The notes: generated by a model not told the origin, from the sequence alone. 64,000 bases of DNA from Flagellimonas nanhaiensis (GCF_003382275.1 NZ_QTJX01000004.1:62001-126000), one strand, 5' to 3'. Shown: positions 26,692-36,116, counted from the stretch's first letter. Program-made: numbers and translations.

Positions 26692-27573
26692 TTGGTAATA
26701 CGAAAATTTGCAGCTATCGATATTGGGTCCAATGCCGTACGATTGCTCATAAACAACGTCATTGAACAAGAGGATAAACCTACTGTATTTAAAAAAAGCG
26801 AGTTGGTAAGGGTGCCTGTGCGCTTAGGCGAAGATTCGTTTTTAAGAGGTCATATTTCTGAAAAAAACCTGGAACGACTTGTCATGACCATGCAATCCTT
26901 TGAGTTATTGATGCAAGTCTACAGCGTTGAAAAATATATGGCCTGTGCCACTTCGGCACTTAGAGAAGCAAAAAATGGTCAAGAGGTTGTGGAGGCGATC
27001 CAGAAAAAGTCGGGAATCAAAATTGACATTATTGATGGAAAACAAGAAGCAGCAATCATTGCATCCACAGATTTAAAGGACCTTATAAAAAAGGATAGGT
27101 ATTTCCTATATGTGGATGTTGGTGGTGGAAGCACGGAGTTCACCATCTTTGCCAAAGGGCAGCTCTATATGTCCAGGTCTTTTAAAGTGGGTACTGTTCG
27201 AATTCTGAACAAATTGGTTGATGACTCGGTCTGGGATGAAATAGAAGAATGGATCACTACCTATATTGAGCCGGATAGCAGGGTGGAAATCATAGGTTCT
27301 GGAGGAAATATCAACAAACTTCACAAGATGTCCGGGAGAAAAACAGGACAACCGCTATCTTACATATGGTTGAATGCCCAATATCATTTTTTGAACAGTA
27401 TGGCCTATGAAGATCGTATTTCTGAATTGGGACTTAACCAAGACCGCGCGGATGTTATCATTCCGGCATCCCGAATATTCTTAAATGCAGCCAAATGGAG
27501 TGGTGCAAAGAAAATCCATGTACCAAAGATTGGTCTGGCCGACGGAATGATAAAGACGCTTTATTCTTTATGA
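26692..27573 (+). CDS. ppx: Ppx/GppA family exopolyphosphatase
   Basis: A sugar-kinase/Hsp70-fold phosphatase that hydrolyses polyP or pppGpp. FAAIDIGSNAVRLLI is phosphate loop 1, and DVGGGSTEFTIF is phosphate loop 2 (about 142-153). It has 293 residues, so it contains only the catalytic core and lacks the C-terminal HD-like domain of E. coli Ppx. No ATG precedes the conserved start; TTG at 26692 (or GTA-adjacent codons) must initiate. It follows ppk1 by 11 bases. Confidence 0.9.
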   Translation: MVIRKFAAIDIGSNAVRLLINNVIEQEDKPTVFKKSELVRVPVRLGEDSFLRGHISEKNLERLVMTMQSFELLMQVYSVEKYMACATSALREAKNGQEVVEAIQKKSGIKIDIIDGKQEAAIIASTDLKDLIKKDRYFLYVDVGGGSTEFTIFAKGQLYMSRSFKVGTVRILNKLVDDSVWDEIEEWITTYIEPDSRVEIIGSGGNINKLHKMSGRKTGQPLSYIWLNAQYHFLNSMAYEDRISELGLNQDRADVIIPASRIFLNAAKWSGAKKIHVPKIGLADGMIKTLYSL

Positions 27574-27574
27574 C

Positions 27575-28156
27575 CTAGCCGTGCATGGTCTCCTTTTTTC
27601 CAAGGTCTTTCATGAGTCCGGCTTCGTATTCCAGTAGCTCTTGCCATTTCTTGTCCACCTCTTCGCGATTTCCATATTTTCTGGCAAAACCTAAGAACAT
27701 AGTATAATGATTGGCCTCGCTGGCCATTAAACTTCGATAGAATTCTGCCAATTCTTTATCTTGGATTTCTTCGGATAGTAACCTGAAGCGTTCACAACTT
27801 CTAGCCTCAATCAAAGCAGCATACAAGAGCTTGTGCACCAAATGGGTTTCTCGACTTCCCCCTTTTGGGAAAAATTTCATCAACTCTATTACATATTCAT
27901 CCTTGCGTTCCCTGCCTAGGACCCAACCACGTTTCAAAATTTTATCGTGGACCATATTAAAATGTCCCATTTCTTCGCGGACCAATGCCGTCATTTCCTT
28001 TACCAATTCAGACTTTTCAGGAAACCCTATTATTAACGAAATAGCCGTACTAGCCGCCTTTTGCTCGCAATACGCATGATCGGTAAGTATTTCTTCAATG
28101 TTCTTTTCCACGATATTGACCCATCTTGGGTCCGTTGGTAGCTTTAGCCCTAACAT
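27575..28156 (-). CDS. miaE: tRNA-(ms2io6A)-hydroxylase
   Basis: A di-iron enzyme that hydroxylates the modified base at tRNA position 37. The four-helix bundle has ligand motifs E..H: DHAYCEQKAAST, REEMGHFNMVH, and EARSCERFRLL with MASEANHYTMF. It has 193 residues. It converges with ppx with a single base between stops. A matching miaA/miaB is not in this window. Confidence 0.92.
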   Translation of the reverse strand: MLGLKLPTDPRWVNIVEKNIEEILTDHAYCEQKAASTAISLIIGFPEKSELVKEMTALVREEMGHFNMVHDKILKRGWVLGRERKDEYVIELMKFFPKGGSRETHLVHKLLYAALIEARSCERFRLLSEEIQDKELAEFYRSLMASEANHYTMFLGFARKYGNREEVDKKWQELLEYEAGLMKDLGKKETMHG

Positions 28157-28215
28157 GTACTATTATTTAATGATTTTGTATTGATAAAGATAACGCCAAT
28201 GAAAGATAGAATGAA

Positions 28216-30024
28216 TCAAAAATCTAGATCAAATTCTTTTCGCAGCACTTCAATGGCGGGATTTTTTTCTTTCAGTTTTTGATATTTTTCTTCCGGTGTA
28301 AAAGCAAACTTTTTAGCAGTTTCTTCATTTACCGTAATGTAGAGCGAAATGGAATGATTGTTTAATTTTTCCTTGAGGTAATTGAGCATCAAACTTTGCT
28401 CACGTTCCACTTCCTTTTTCATGGAAGTGTTGGGAAGCTCTATCCAGATGGTGTGGTCGTTTTTGAGTTTGGGTACGTCCGTTTGGAAGTTACTCGCCAA
28501 AATCTTTCGGCCCTTTTTTTCAAGTTGGTGAACAAAATCATCCCAATGTTTTTGCATTTCCTTTTCCTCAAAAGCATCCTTGGGAAGATCTTCCAACGAA
28601 ATTGTGGGCGTTTTGATGTTTTCATGCTCTTTTTTGGCCTTAATGCTCGAAATTGAAAGTCCAGATACCCTATTAGCCGAAGCTTTTAGTTCAATCTTCT
28701 TTTTTGGCTGATAGTTTTCCTCAGGTTCCTTTACTACCTCGTTTTTTTCAACAGTTTCGGTAACAATAGGTTTTTCTTCCTGATTTTCAACTGCTTTTAC
28801 TTCAATTTCGGCATTTTCAATCGCCTCCATTTCAACTTCAACAGTCTCTTCGTGAGGTGTTTCTTGAGAAGTAAGGGTTGATTCGGTCTTAGGGATTTCA
28901 GAGGTGAAATAGGAAGCCGGAATTATGGAATCAGGCTTTTTTTTTTCGCCATTAAAAGTAATGGAAGCCAATTTCATAAGGGTAAGCTCTACAAGTAGGC
29001 GTTGATTTTTGCTCGATTTATATTTTAAATCACAGTCATTGGCCAAATCAATGGCTTTGAGCAAAAAGTCCTTTTGCATTTTCTTGGACTGTTCCTGGTA
29101 TTGCTTTTTAACATCTTCTCCTACCTCCAAAAGAGTTAGGGTATCAGGATGCATACATACCAACAAGTCCCTAAAATGGGAAGCTAGACCGGTAATAAAA
29201 TGATGCCCATCAAAACCGAGCGATAAGGTTTTATTCAGAAGAATCAAAAGCTCAGGGATGTTGTTTTCCAGAATCAAATCCGTAGCTGCAAAATAGGTGT
29301 CGTAGTCCAGCACATTCAAGTTTTCCGTAACCGCCTTTCTAGTGAGCTCCTTTCCTGAAAAACTAACTACCCGATCAAATATGGAAAGGGCATCCCTCAT
29401 GGCACCATCGGCTTTTTGCGCAATGATATGGAGCGCACTTTCCTCAGCTGTTATCCCTTGTTGTTCGGCAATATATTTAAGATATTCTGCTGCATCTTTA
29501 ACTGTGATTCTCTTGAAATCGAATATCTGGCACCTGGAAAGTATGGTTGGAATAATCTTGTGTTTTTCCGTTGTGGCCAAAATGAAAATGGCATGCTTCG
29601 GAGGTTCTTCCAGGGTCTTCAAAAAAGCATTGAAAGCCGACTGGGACAACATATGAACCTCATCAATGATGTAGACTTTGTATTTTCCAACCTGAGGAGG
29701 AATGCGGACTTGATCTATCAAGCTTCTGATATCATCAACGGAGTTGTTGGAAGCAGCATCCAATTCAAAAATATTGAATGCAAAATCCTCATCTTCCCTT
29801 TCTGTTCCGTCTTGATTTATTTTCTTGGCCAAAATTCGTGCACAGGTGGTCTTGCCTACGCCCCTTGGGCCACAAAAAAGTAGAGCCTGCGCCAAATGAT
29901 TACTTTCAATGGCGTTGAGCAAGGTGTTGGTGATGGCTTCTTGCCCTACAACATCCTTAAAGGTCTGCGGTCTATATTTTCTAGCCGATACTACAAAGGG
30001 TTCCAAACCTGGAGAATTTTGCAT
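28216..30024 (-). CDS. dnaX: DNA polymerase III subunit gamma/tau
   Basis: The clamp-loader ATPase of the replisome. SARKYRPQTFKDVVGQEAI opens the AAA+ domain; Walker A is GPRGVGKTT, and IIDEVHMLSQSAFNAFLKTL carries Walker B and sensor elements. The Cys4 zinc module normally found after Walker A is absent and is replaced by a short acidic loop (NQDGTEREDEDFAFN). The C-terminal third is Glu/Lys-rich, low-complexity tau-like sequence. The ATG at 30024 gives 602 residues; a 30-codon upstream extension is unlike the family. A -7 box ends just five bases before the ATG. Confidence 0.95.
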   Translation of the reverse strand: MQNSPGLEPFVVSARKYRPQTFKDVVGQEAITNTLLNAIESNHLAQALLFCGPRGVGKTTCARILAKKINQDGTEREDEDFAFNIFELDAASNNSVDDIRSLIDQVRIPPQVGKYKVYIIDEVHMLSQSAFNAFLKTLEEPPKHAIFILATTEKHKIIPTILSRCQIFDFKRITVKDAAEYLKYIAEQQGITAEESALHIIAQKADGAMRDALSIFDRVVSFSGKELTRKAVTENLNVLDYDTYFAATDLILENNIPELLILLNKTLSLGFDGHHFITGLASHFRDLLVCMHPDTLTLLEVGEDVKKQYQEQSKKMQKDFLLKAIDLANDCDLKYKSSKNQRLLVELTLMKLASITFNGEKKKPDSIIPASYFTSEIPKTESTLTSQETPHEETVEVEMEAIENAEIEVKAVENQEEKPIVTETVEKNEVVKEPEENYQPKKKIELKASANRVSGLSISSIKAKKEHENIKTPTISLEDLPKDAFEEKEMQKHWDDFVHQLEKKGRKILASNFQTDVPKLKNDHTIWIELPNTSMKKEVEREQSLMLNYLKEKLNNHSISLYITVNEETAKKFAFTPEEKYQKLKEKNPAIEVLRKEFDLDF

Positions 30025-30029
30025 TACTA

Positions 30030-30037
30030 CAAATATA
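30030..30037 (-). promoter_or_regulatory. -7 box of dnaX
   Basis: TATATTTG on the minus strand matches TAnnTTTG and ends five bases before the dnaX ATG. A TTTG lies 14 bases farther upstream, shorter than usual. The transcript would be almost leaderless. Confidence 0.45.
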
Positions 30038-30103
30038 AAAATAGCTATGGGCAAAGCCACAGCAGTAGGGCGTTGTAACCTTTTTTTTATTAACAATTGG
30101 GCG

Positions 30104-30111
30104 TATCTTTG
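30104..30111 (+). promoter_or_regulatory. -7 box of the RNase P RNA gene
   Basis: TATCTTTG matches TAnnTTTG and ends seven bases before the first base of helix P1. Confidence 0.6.
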
Positions 30112-30117
30112 CAAATT

Positions 30118-30442
30118 GGCAGACCACCTTATCGCCGTATGACAAACTTGATTCCAAATCCGACAAAATTTGGAGTCAAGTTAGGATTAAGGAGGAAAGT
30201 CCGGACACCGTAGTACAGCATAGCGGGTAACGCCCGTCCGTTGAAAGATGAGGACCAGTGCAACAGAAAGCAAGTACAGTTAGGCTGTAGTGAAATCAGG
30301 TAAACTCTATGCGGTGAAACGCCATGTAAACCAATGTTTGAGGGTTGTACGCCCAAATTGGAGGGTAGGCGGTTAGAGCTTTTGGGCAACCAAAAGCCTA
30401 GATAAATGGTAAGGCTCGACAGAATCCGGCTTATGGTCTGCC
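30118..30442 (+). ncRNA. rnpB: RNase P RNA
   Basis: The catalytic RNA that removes tRNA 5' leaders. Helix P1 is formed by GGCAGACCA (30118-30126) and TGGTCTGCC (30434-30442), an exact match that sets both ends. The universal P4 strands are GAGGAAAGTCCGGAC (near 30191) and ACAGAATCCGGCTTA (near 30419). Length 325 bases fits a bacterial type A RNA. P1 followed by TTTTTATTTTTT doubles as a terminator. It lies between dnaX (divergent) and rsmD (convergent). Confidence 0.96.
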
Positions 30443-30445
30443 TTT

Positions 30446-30982
30446 TTATTTTTTAAAAAAACTGAATACACTTCCCCCATATTTTCTGTTTTCTGAAAAA
30501 TGAGGATGGGGGGACAAATCGGTTTGGCTGGCATGTTCCACTATCAAAACACCATCCTCTTCCAAAAGGTCAGAAGCAAATACCGAATCAACAATTTTCA
30601 GAAACGCTTCAACCGAAAAATCATAAGGAGGGTCAGCAAAAATGATATCGAATTTTCCTTTGGCTCTTTCCAAATACTTCAAAACATCAGATTTTAAAGC
30701 TGTAATTGGTAAATCCAATTCTTTTGAAATTTTGGAAATATACTGCACGCAGCCTGGGTATTTATCGACCGCTACGACTTCTCGGGTACCTCTGGAGGCA
30801 AACTCAAAACTAATGTTACCTGTACCAGCAAATAAGTCCAGAACATTAAGTTCATCAAAATGGAACTGGTTGTTCAATATATTGAAAAGCCCTTCCTTAG
30901 CCATGTCAGTAGTAGGCCTTACCGGAAGTTTTTTGGGAGCAACAAGCCTCTTTCCCTTATATTTTCCTGAAATAATACGCAT
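30446..30982 (-). CDS. rsmD: 16S rRNA (guanine966-N2)-methyltransferase
   Basis: A Rossmann-fold SAM methyltransferase acting on 16S rRNA during 30S assembly. It begins MRIISGKYKGKRL. VLDLFAGTGNISFEFASRG is the SAM loop, and DPPY marks the catalytic target-base motif. It has 178 residues. Its ATG shares a base with the stop of the upstream DUF3822 gene (TAATG), so they are coupled. The longer upstream frame is not family-like. Confidence 0.93.
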   Translation of the reverse strand: MRIISGKYKGKRLVAPKKLPVRPTTDMAKEGLFNILNNQFHFDELNVLDLFAGTGNISFEFASRGTREVVAVDKYPGCVQYISKISKELDLPITALKSDVLKYLERAKGKFDIIFADPPYDFSVEAFLKIVDSVFASDLLEEDGVLIVEHASQTDLSPHPHFSENRKYGGSVFSFFKK

Positions 30983-31815
30983 TATAGGGAACCAAGTACG
31001 GTGAAATCTATGGTCTGGTTTTCCATTTCTTCCAAAGGAAAGTTGGAATTGGTAGGAACAAAAACCGAAGTGTTTCTTACATATTGATGGCAAAGTTGGT
31101 ACAGTTCATCGTCTTCCTCAATATGTCCAAAAAGTTTCAACAGAACCTTTTCGGGGTCTATTTTTAATTGTTCCAATGTGAACAACAAAAAGTAAAGAGA
31201 GTCTTCCTTGGTTTTGTAAATAAACTGATTGTAAAAGAGCAGTTTTTTTTCGGAAACAATAGCCACTTCCATTTCCTTTTTTGATACCTGAACGTAGCAT
31301 ACAGGTTCTGAAGCAGCTTTATTTTGATTGAGCAACATGCTCACCAAAACAGTACCGCTATGCTTATATTCAAATTCACCAAAAAGGTCAAAAATATAAT
31401 TGTTCACGTTGGTATACGGAACATAAACATTGACAATATCCTGATTGGGGATGTCATCATGGGCTATTTGATCATTGGCCATGATCTTAGCATTGAACTT
31501 AAGATAATTTGGTGTTTCTTCTTTATTAAAAAGTGGTTTGGGTACCAAGCTGAACAGGTTATTCTTATGAATGACCAAAACCTCAGAAAAGTCTTTACCG
31601 ATGGTTTCACTTTGATTTAGGATACCTTTAAGCTCTTTGAGCATTAAATAAGGTGTGGAAGGGGTTTGGAAGTCCACTTTCTCAAACGCCAAAATCTGGT
31701 TGGAAATGGTATCCAGTACACAAAAAGAAAGTCCATTCAAACCAACTTGAATGGACAATTTTCTAAAAGTGTTATCTGTTTTTGACTCGGCTATATTAGT
31801 TGTCCTTTCTGTCAT
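30982..31815 (-). CDS. DUF3822 family protein
   Basis: A 277-residue protein (start ATG 31815) conserved next to rsmD in Bacteroidota. It looks like an actin/sugar-kinase-type fold fragment: KLSIQVGLNGLSFCVLD at the start, VYVPYTNVNNYIFDLFGEFE and VLVSMLLNQ in the middle. No catalytic motif can be named. It overlaps the upstream gene by about 20 bases and rsmD by one. Function is unknown. Confidence 0.75.
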   Translation of the reverse strand: MTERTTNIAESKTDNTFRKLSIQVGLNGLSFCVLDTISNQILAFEKVDFQTPSTPYLMLKELKGILNQSETIGKDFSEVLVIHKNNLFSLVPKPLFNKEETPNYLKFNAKIMANDQIAHDDIPNQDIVNVYVPYTNVNNYIFDLFGEFEYKHSGTVLVSMLLNQNKAASEPVCYVQVSKKEMEVAIVSEKKLLFYNQFIYKTKEDSLYFLLFTLEQLKIDPEKVLLKLFGHIEEDDELYQLCHQYVRNTSVFVPTNSNFPLEEMENQTIDFTVLGSL

Positions 31816-32530
31816 AGATGGGAGGCCAGTTACCATTGGTACTTACATCGGTAAGAGAGCCTACTTTAATTTCCGTTCCGTTCACTTCTTCAACACTTTG
31901 GTGTGCATTTTCACGTGCCAACAAATCTTCAGGTTGATCGTAAAGAACTACATCTTTCTTAACCTTCGCCTCAAATACGGCTGCTTTATAACCACTCTTA
32001 TCAATGATATCAGCCTTTAAATCAAATTTTTCATTGTTCTGGGCATATGGGACATTCATCATGGTGGTATACCTGTCACTATTTTTAAATAGTGAATCTT
32101 TTACTTTAACAAATCCCAAAGTGTCAATGACAATGGTGTCTTTTTGGAGTTCAATTCCATAAGTTCTATCAAACCTCATAAAGGAGGAATCTCGCTGCTG
32201 AGTAATGGTATAGCTTCCTGTATCAATGAACTTTACCAAGCTATTAAAATCATTGGCATATTTTCCATTGACCACTTTGTAAGCTTCTTGGGAATCCCTG
32301 ATATCTTTTAACTTGTTGATAACCTGGGTGAACCTTTCCTTTCTAACTTTCTTGAATTCAATTGGAGCATTAATGGATTTATAGATTTTATAACCTAGAA
32401 AAATGCTCAACAATCCGAATAAAATTACCAGAAAGGGCTTTATTTTTTGAGGTAAGAATCTATCAATCAAGAATACAAGGCCTATGGTTAAAAGGCATAT
32501 CAGTACAACGATAAGAATTAAGTTTAACAT
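31796..32530 (-). CDS. Conserved membrane protein with a pilin-like region
   Basis: A 244-residue protein with two adjacent N-terminal transmembrane helices (about 4-24 and 30-52). The next part, about 70-105 (KLKDIRDSQEAYKVVNGKYA and NDFNSLVKFIDTG), resembles the helix-loop of type II secretion pseudopilins of the GspG type. The rest is beta-rich and anchored outside. It heads the operon with DUF3822 and rsmD. No known function; no secretion genes are nearby. Confidence 0.6.
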   Translation of the reverse strand: MLNLILIVVLICLLTIGLVFLIDRFLPQKIKPFLVILFGLLSIFLGYKIYKSINAPIEFKKVRKERFTQVINKLKDIRDSQEAYKVVNGKYANDFNSLVKFIDTGSYTITQQRDSSFMRFDRTYGIELQKDTIVIDTLGFVKVKDSLFKNSDRYTTMMNVPYAQNNEKFDLKADIIDKSGYKAAVFEAKVKKDVVLYDQPEDLLARENAHQSVEEVNGTEIKVGSLTDVSTNGNWPPIYDRKDN

Positions 32531-32569
32531 AACTGGTTTTGTCTTTCTGAGTTATTTTGTGGTTACTGA

Positions 32570-32577
32570 CAAATCTA
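32570..32577 (-). promoter_or_regulatory. -7 box upstream of the 244-residue membrane protein gene
   Basis: TAGATTTG on the minus strand matches TAnnTTTG, about 40 bases upstream of the ATG. A TTTC lies 18 bases farther at the -33 position. It faces away from the helicase promoter. Confidence 0.4.
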
Positions 32578-32622
32578 CAATTTTTTTTTAATCGCGAAAC
32601 TTTTTGCTCCAAAAAACCGCAC

Positions 32623-32630
32623 TATCTTTG
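32623..32630 (+). promoter_or_regulatory. -7 box of the helicase gene
   Basis: TATCTTTG matches TAnnTTTG; TTTG lies 16 bases upstream. The box ends seven bases before the ATG, so the mRNA leader should be only a few bases. Confidence 0.5.
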
Positions 32631-32637
32631 GGTACTT

Positions 32638-34071
32638 ATGGACCACTTATCCGCAACCGGATTTTTAGAGATTTTAACTGAAAAATTCCCACATGTCCCT
32701 ACATTAAAACAAGCCATGGCCTTGGAGAGGCTATCTCATTTTATCTTTGAAGGGAACAAGGACAAAGTCTTTCTTTTAAAAGGTTTTGCTGGTACTGGAA
32801 AAACTACCATAATTGGTACTGTTGTAAGTAATCTCTGGAAAGCAAAGAAGAGCGCTGTACTGTTGGCTCCAACGGGTAGAGCGGCCAAAGTAATGTCTGT
32901 ATATTCTGGAAATAAGGCCTTTACGATACACAAGAAAATCTATTTTCCCAAAAAACAGATAGCAGGAGGGATTCAATTTGTACTTGCCCCGAACAAGCAC
33001 AGAAATACGTTGTTCATTGTGGATGAGGCCTCCATGATTCCTGATACTCCAGCAGATACCAAGCTTTTTGAGAATGGCTCGCTATTGGACGATTTGATGT
33101 ACTATGTACATTCGGGCCATAATTGCAAGCTTATATTAATTGGCGATACCGCCCAGTTGCCTCCCGTTAAATTGGATTTGAGTCCGGCCCTTGATGAACA
33201 GCGAATTGCCTTAAACTACGACAAGGAAGTGGAAGACATGGAGTTGGATGAGGTCATGAGGCAGACTGAGGACTCTGGAATTTTGCACAATGCAACGTTA
33301 TTAAGAGAACAATTACAGCAAGAATTTTTCGAAACATTTCAGTTTGATATAGGACACTTCAAGGATGTGATAAGGTTGATTGATGGAACAGAAATCCAAG
33401 AAGCGATTGATAGCTCCTACCACGACCAAGGAAAGGAAGAAACCGCCATCATTGTAAGATCCAACAAAAGGGCAAACCTTTATAATAAGAACATAAGGGA
33501 ACGAATACTCTTTTTGGACAATGATTTGGCCGTTGGGGACTTCATGATGGTGGTGAAGAACAATTACTTCTGGTTACGGCCAAATTCAGAGGCCGGTTTT
33601 ATCGCCAATGGCGATATCATTGAAATTTTAGAGCTCTTCGCCATAAAAGAACTTTATGGATTTTCTTTTGCTGAAGTTAAGGTGAAAATGGTGGATTATC
33701 CCAATCAAAAACCTTTTGAAACGGTACTGCTACTAGATACCATAAATGCCGAAACTCCTTCGCTTCCTTACGAAGAGGGCAATAAGCTCTATCAAGAAGT
33801 GCTAAAGGACTATGCCCATGAAAAGTCAAAATACAAACAGTTTTTGGGGGTAAAGAACAATAGATTTTTTAATGCACTTCAAGTGAAATTTTCTTATGCC
33901 ATCACCTGTCACAAATCCCAAGGAGGTCAATGGGATACCGTGTTTGTCGAGCAGCCCTATTTGCCAAATGGGGTGGACAAGGATTATTTAAGATGGTTGT
34001 ACACTGCTGTTACAAGGGCTCGAAGACAATTATACCTTATAGGTTTCAAAGATGATTTTTTTCTTGACTAG
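32638..34071 (+). CDS. RecD/Pif1-like SF1B DNA helicase
   Basis: A 5'-3' DNA helicase of superfamily 1B. Walker A is GFAGTGKTT, motif II is IVDEASM, GDTAQLPPVK is motif III, and the C-terminal FSYAITCHKSQGGQWDTVFV segment with LYTAVTRARRQLYLIG is the UvrD_C_2 domain. The ATG at 32638 gives 477 residues; an upstream extension overlaps the promoter. It is much shorter than RecD and has no RecBC partners nearby, so it is better called RecD-like. A role in repair or fork maintenance is inferred. Confidence 0.9.
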   Translation: MDHLSATGFLEILTEKFPHVPTLKQAMALERLSHFIFEGNKDKVFLLKGFAGTGKTTIIGTVVSNLWKAKKSAVLLAPTGRAAKVMSVYSGNKAFTIHKKIYFPKKQIAGGIQFVLAPNKHRNTLFIVDEASMIPDTPADTKLFENGSLLDDLMYYVHSGHNCKLILIGDTAQLPPVKLDLSPALDEQRIALNYDKEVEDMELDEVMRQTEDSGILHNATLLREQLQQEFFETFQFDIGHFKDVIRLIDGTEIQEAIDSSYHDQGKEETAIIVRSNKRANLYNKNIRERILFLDNDLAVGDFMMVVKNNYFWLRPNSEAGFIANGDIIEILELFAIKELYGFSFAEVKVKMVDYPNQKPFETVLLLDTINAETPSLPYEEGNKLYQEVLKDYAHEKSKYKQFLGVKNNRFFNALQVKFSYAITCHKSQGGQWDTVFVEQPYLPNGVDKDYLRWLYTAVTRARRQLYLIGFKDDFFLD

Positions 34072-34095
34072 GAATACCCTAAATTAGACATCACC

Positions 34096-34665
34096 ATGAA
34101 CTTGTCACCGGATACCATTATCAGTATTTTTTTAGGAATTGGCCTAGCTGCTTCCGTGGGATTTCGTGTTTTTTTACCTCTTTTCGCACTTAGTTTGGCT
34201 TCCTATTTAGGTGTGTGGGAGCTCAATGAAAGTTGGCAGTGGATTGGAAGCTTGGCAGCATTGCTCACCTTAGGCATTGCAACTTTGGTAGAGATTTTTG
34301 CCTACTTCATCCCTTGGGTAGATAATGCCCTAGATTCTATTGCTATCCCTCTGGCTGCAATTGCAGGTACGGCCGTTATGGTGTCAACTGTTGCAGATTT
34401 AGACCCGGTGATAACCTGGTCCTTGGCCATCATTGCAGGCGGAGGCACCGCTACGGCAATAAAAGGGGCCAATGCAGCTGGCAGATTAACTTCCACGGCC
34501 AGTACGGGAGGCTTGGCAAACCCTCTGGTTTCAACTATAGAAACAGGTACAGCGGTAGCAGTATCAACTGCATCTATTTTAGTGCCGCCAATAGCCGCCA
34601 TATTGGTCATTATTATTTTATTTATCATTTTTCGGATATACCGAAAGCTACGACCAAGAAAGTAA
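34096..34665 (+). CDS. DUF4126 family membrane protein
   Basis: A 189-residue, very hydrophobic inner-membrane protein of about five segments, with the DUF4126 pattern: LGIGLAASVGFRVFLPLF at the start, EIFAYFIPWVDNALDSIA in the middle and a Gly/Ala/Thr-rich TAIKGANAAGRLTSTA stretch. It ends in a basic tail. Function is unknown. It lies between the helicase and kdsB and may be cotranscribed with either. Confidence 0.82.
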   Translation: MNLSPDTIISIFLGIGLAASVGFRVFLPLFALSLASYLGVWELNESWQWIGSLAALLTLGIATLVEIFAYFIPWVDNALDSIAIPLAAIAGTAVMVSTVADLDPVITWSLAIIAGGGTATAIKGANAAGRLTSTASTGGLANPLVSTIETGTAVAVSTASILVPPIAAILVIIILFIIFRIYRKLRPRK

Positions 34666-34689
34666 CCCCATAAAATTTAGTTTACAGCA

Positions 34690-35418
34690 GTGAGGATAAT
34701 TTCAATGATTCCAGCGAGGTACCAAGCCTCAAGATTTCCAGCAAAACTGATGCAGGATCTTCATGGAAAACCCGTGATTGTTAGAACTTATGAAGCTGCT
34801 CTTAAAACTGGATTATTCGATGAGGTATTTGTGGTCACGGATAGTGACATCATTGCAAAAGCTGTTTCAAATATTGGAGGGCAGGTGTTAATGAGCAAGG
34901 AGGAACATGAGAGTGGTAGTGATAGGATTGCTGAGGCCGTAGAGGATATGGATGTTGATATTGTGATCAATGTGCAAGGGGACGAACCTTTTATAGATGC
35001 AGAAAGCCTGGCCAAGATCATTGAGGTTTTTAAAAAAGATGAAAACCAAGAAATTGATTTGGCATCTTTGATGACCCCGATTACCGATTGGAATGAAATT
35101 TCCAATCCCAACACAGTTAAGGTTATTGTAAACAATCAAAATTTTGCGCTTTATTTCTCAAGGTCGCCAATACCCTATCCGAGAGATGAAAAAGTAGAGG
35201 CTGTTTATTATAAACACAAGGGCATCTATGCTTTCAGAAAAAGAGCGCTAATGGATTTTAAGAGGTTGCCCATGTTGCCGTTGGAGGCAAAGGAGAAAAT
35301 AGAGGCCATTCGGTTTTTGGAGTATGGAAAGAAAATCAAAATGGTGGAAACCCATGTAACTGGTATAGAAATAGATACCCCAGAGGATTTAGAAAGAGCA
35401 CAAAAGGCATGGAAATAG
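34690..35418 (+). CDS. kdsB: 3-deoxy-manno-octulosonate cytidylyltransferase
   Basis: It activates Kdo with CTP for lipopolysaccharide inner core synthesis. The nucleotidyltransferase signature is [18 protein letters not shown], with [10 protein letters not shown] in the middle and the late [14 protein letters not shown] motif. It has 242 residues. Initiation is at GTG 34690, the only start that keeps the strand [10 protein letters not shown] complete. Its 3' end overlaps the HAD gene by ten bases. Confidence 0.95.
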   Translation: MRIISMIPARYQASRFPAKLMQDLHGKPVIVRTYEAALKTGLFDEVFVVTDSDIIAKAVSNIGGQVLMSKEEHESGSDRIAEAVEDMDVDIVINVQGDEPFIDAESLAKIIEVFKKDENQEIDLASLMTPITDWNEISNPNTVKVIVNNQNFALYFSRSPIPYPRDEKVEAVYYKHKGIYAFRKRALMDFKRLPMLPLEAKEKIEAIRFLEYGKKIKMVETHVTGIEIDTPEDLERAQKAWK

Positions 35419-36116
35419 ATTTTGGTAACATAAAAGTTGTAGGTTTTGATGCCGATGACACCCTTTGGGTGAACGAGACATATTTTAGAGAGACCGAAGA
35501 ATTGTTCGCAGACCTTTTGGAAGAATATGAAACCAAGAACAAGGTAGATCAAGAGCTCTTTAAAATGGAGATGAAAAACCTGGACATTTATGGATATGGA
35601 ATCAAAGGGTTTATGTTGTCCATGATAGAATCTGCTTTGGATTTATCCAACAACAAAATCCCACAGGAGACCATTTCCAAAATTCTGGATCTTGGCAAAC
35701 GAATGATATCGCACCCAGTTGAACTGTTGGATGGAGTAGAAGAGGTGCTATCAAAGCTGGCCGACAAGTATAGATTGATTGTTCTCACCAAAGGTGACCT
35801 CCTGGATCAAGAACGAAAACTGGAAAAATCGGGACTCTCCAAATACTTTCACCATGTGGAGGTACTGAGCGATAAAAAAGAAAGCAACTACAGCAATTTG
35901 CTAGAGCATCTCAACATAGATGTAAATGAGTTTTTAATGATAGGCAATTCTTTGAAATCCGATGTGTTGCCGATTTTGAACATTGGGGCCAAAGCAGTAC
36001 ACGTACCCTTTCATACCACTTGGGTACACGAAATGGTCTCAAAAGAAGAAGAACAAGTGAACAATCACTTAAAACTGAACAGTCTTAAGGATATTTTGAA
36101 GTATTTGGACAACTGA
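35409..36116 (+). CDS. HAD family hydrolase
   Basis: A haloacid dehalogenase-type phosphatase of 235 residues. The nucleophile motif is FDADDT (D14/D16), the Thr motif is IVLTKGD, and [10 protein letters not shown] holds the C-terminal acidic residues. A helical cap lies between (about 25-100). It is sandwiched, with overlaps on both sides, between kdsB and kdnB, suggesting a phosphosugar substrate in the same pathway, but it is larger than and distinct from KdsC. Substrate unknown. Confidence 0.85.
   Translation: MEIDFGNIKVVGFDADDTLWVNETYFRETEELFADLLEEYETKNKVDQELFKMEMKNLDIYGYGIKGFMLSMIESALDLSNNKIPQETISKILDLGKRMISHPVELLDGVEEVLSKLADKYRLIVLTKGDLLDQERKLEKSGLSKYFHHVEVLSDKKESNYSNLLEHLNIDVNEFLMIGNSLKSDVLPILNIGAKAVHVPFHTTWVHEMVSKEEEQVNNHLKLNSLKDILKYLDN

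Noticed and set aside
29416..29883. 155-residue plus-strand frame inside dnaX
   Set aside because: It is opposite the conserved AAA+ domain and shows no domain of its own.
30025..30114. 30-codon N-terminal extension of DnaX
   Set aside because: It overlaps the promoter and leads into the divergent rnpB start; the family start is MQNSPGLEPFVVSARKYRP.
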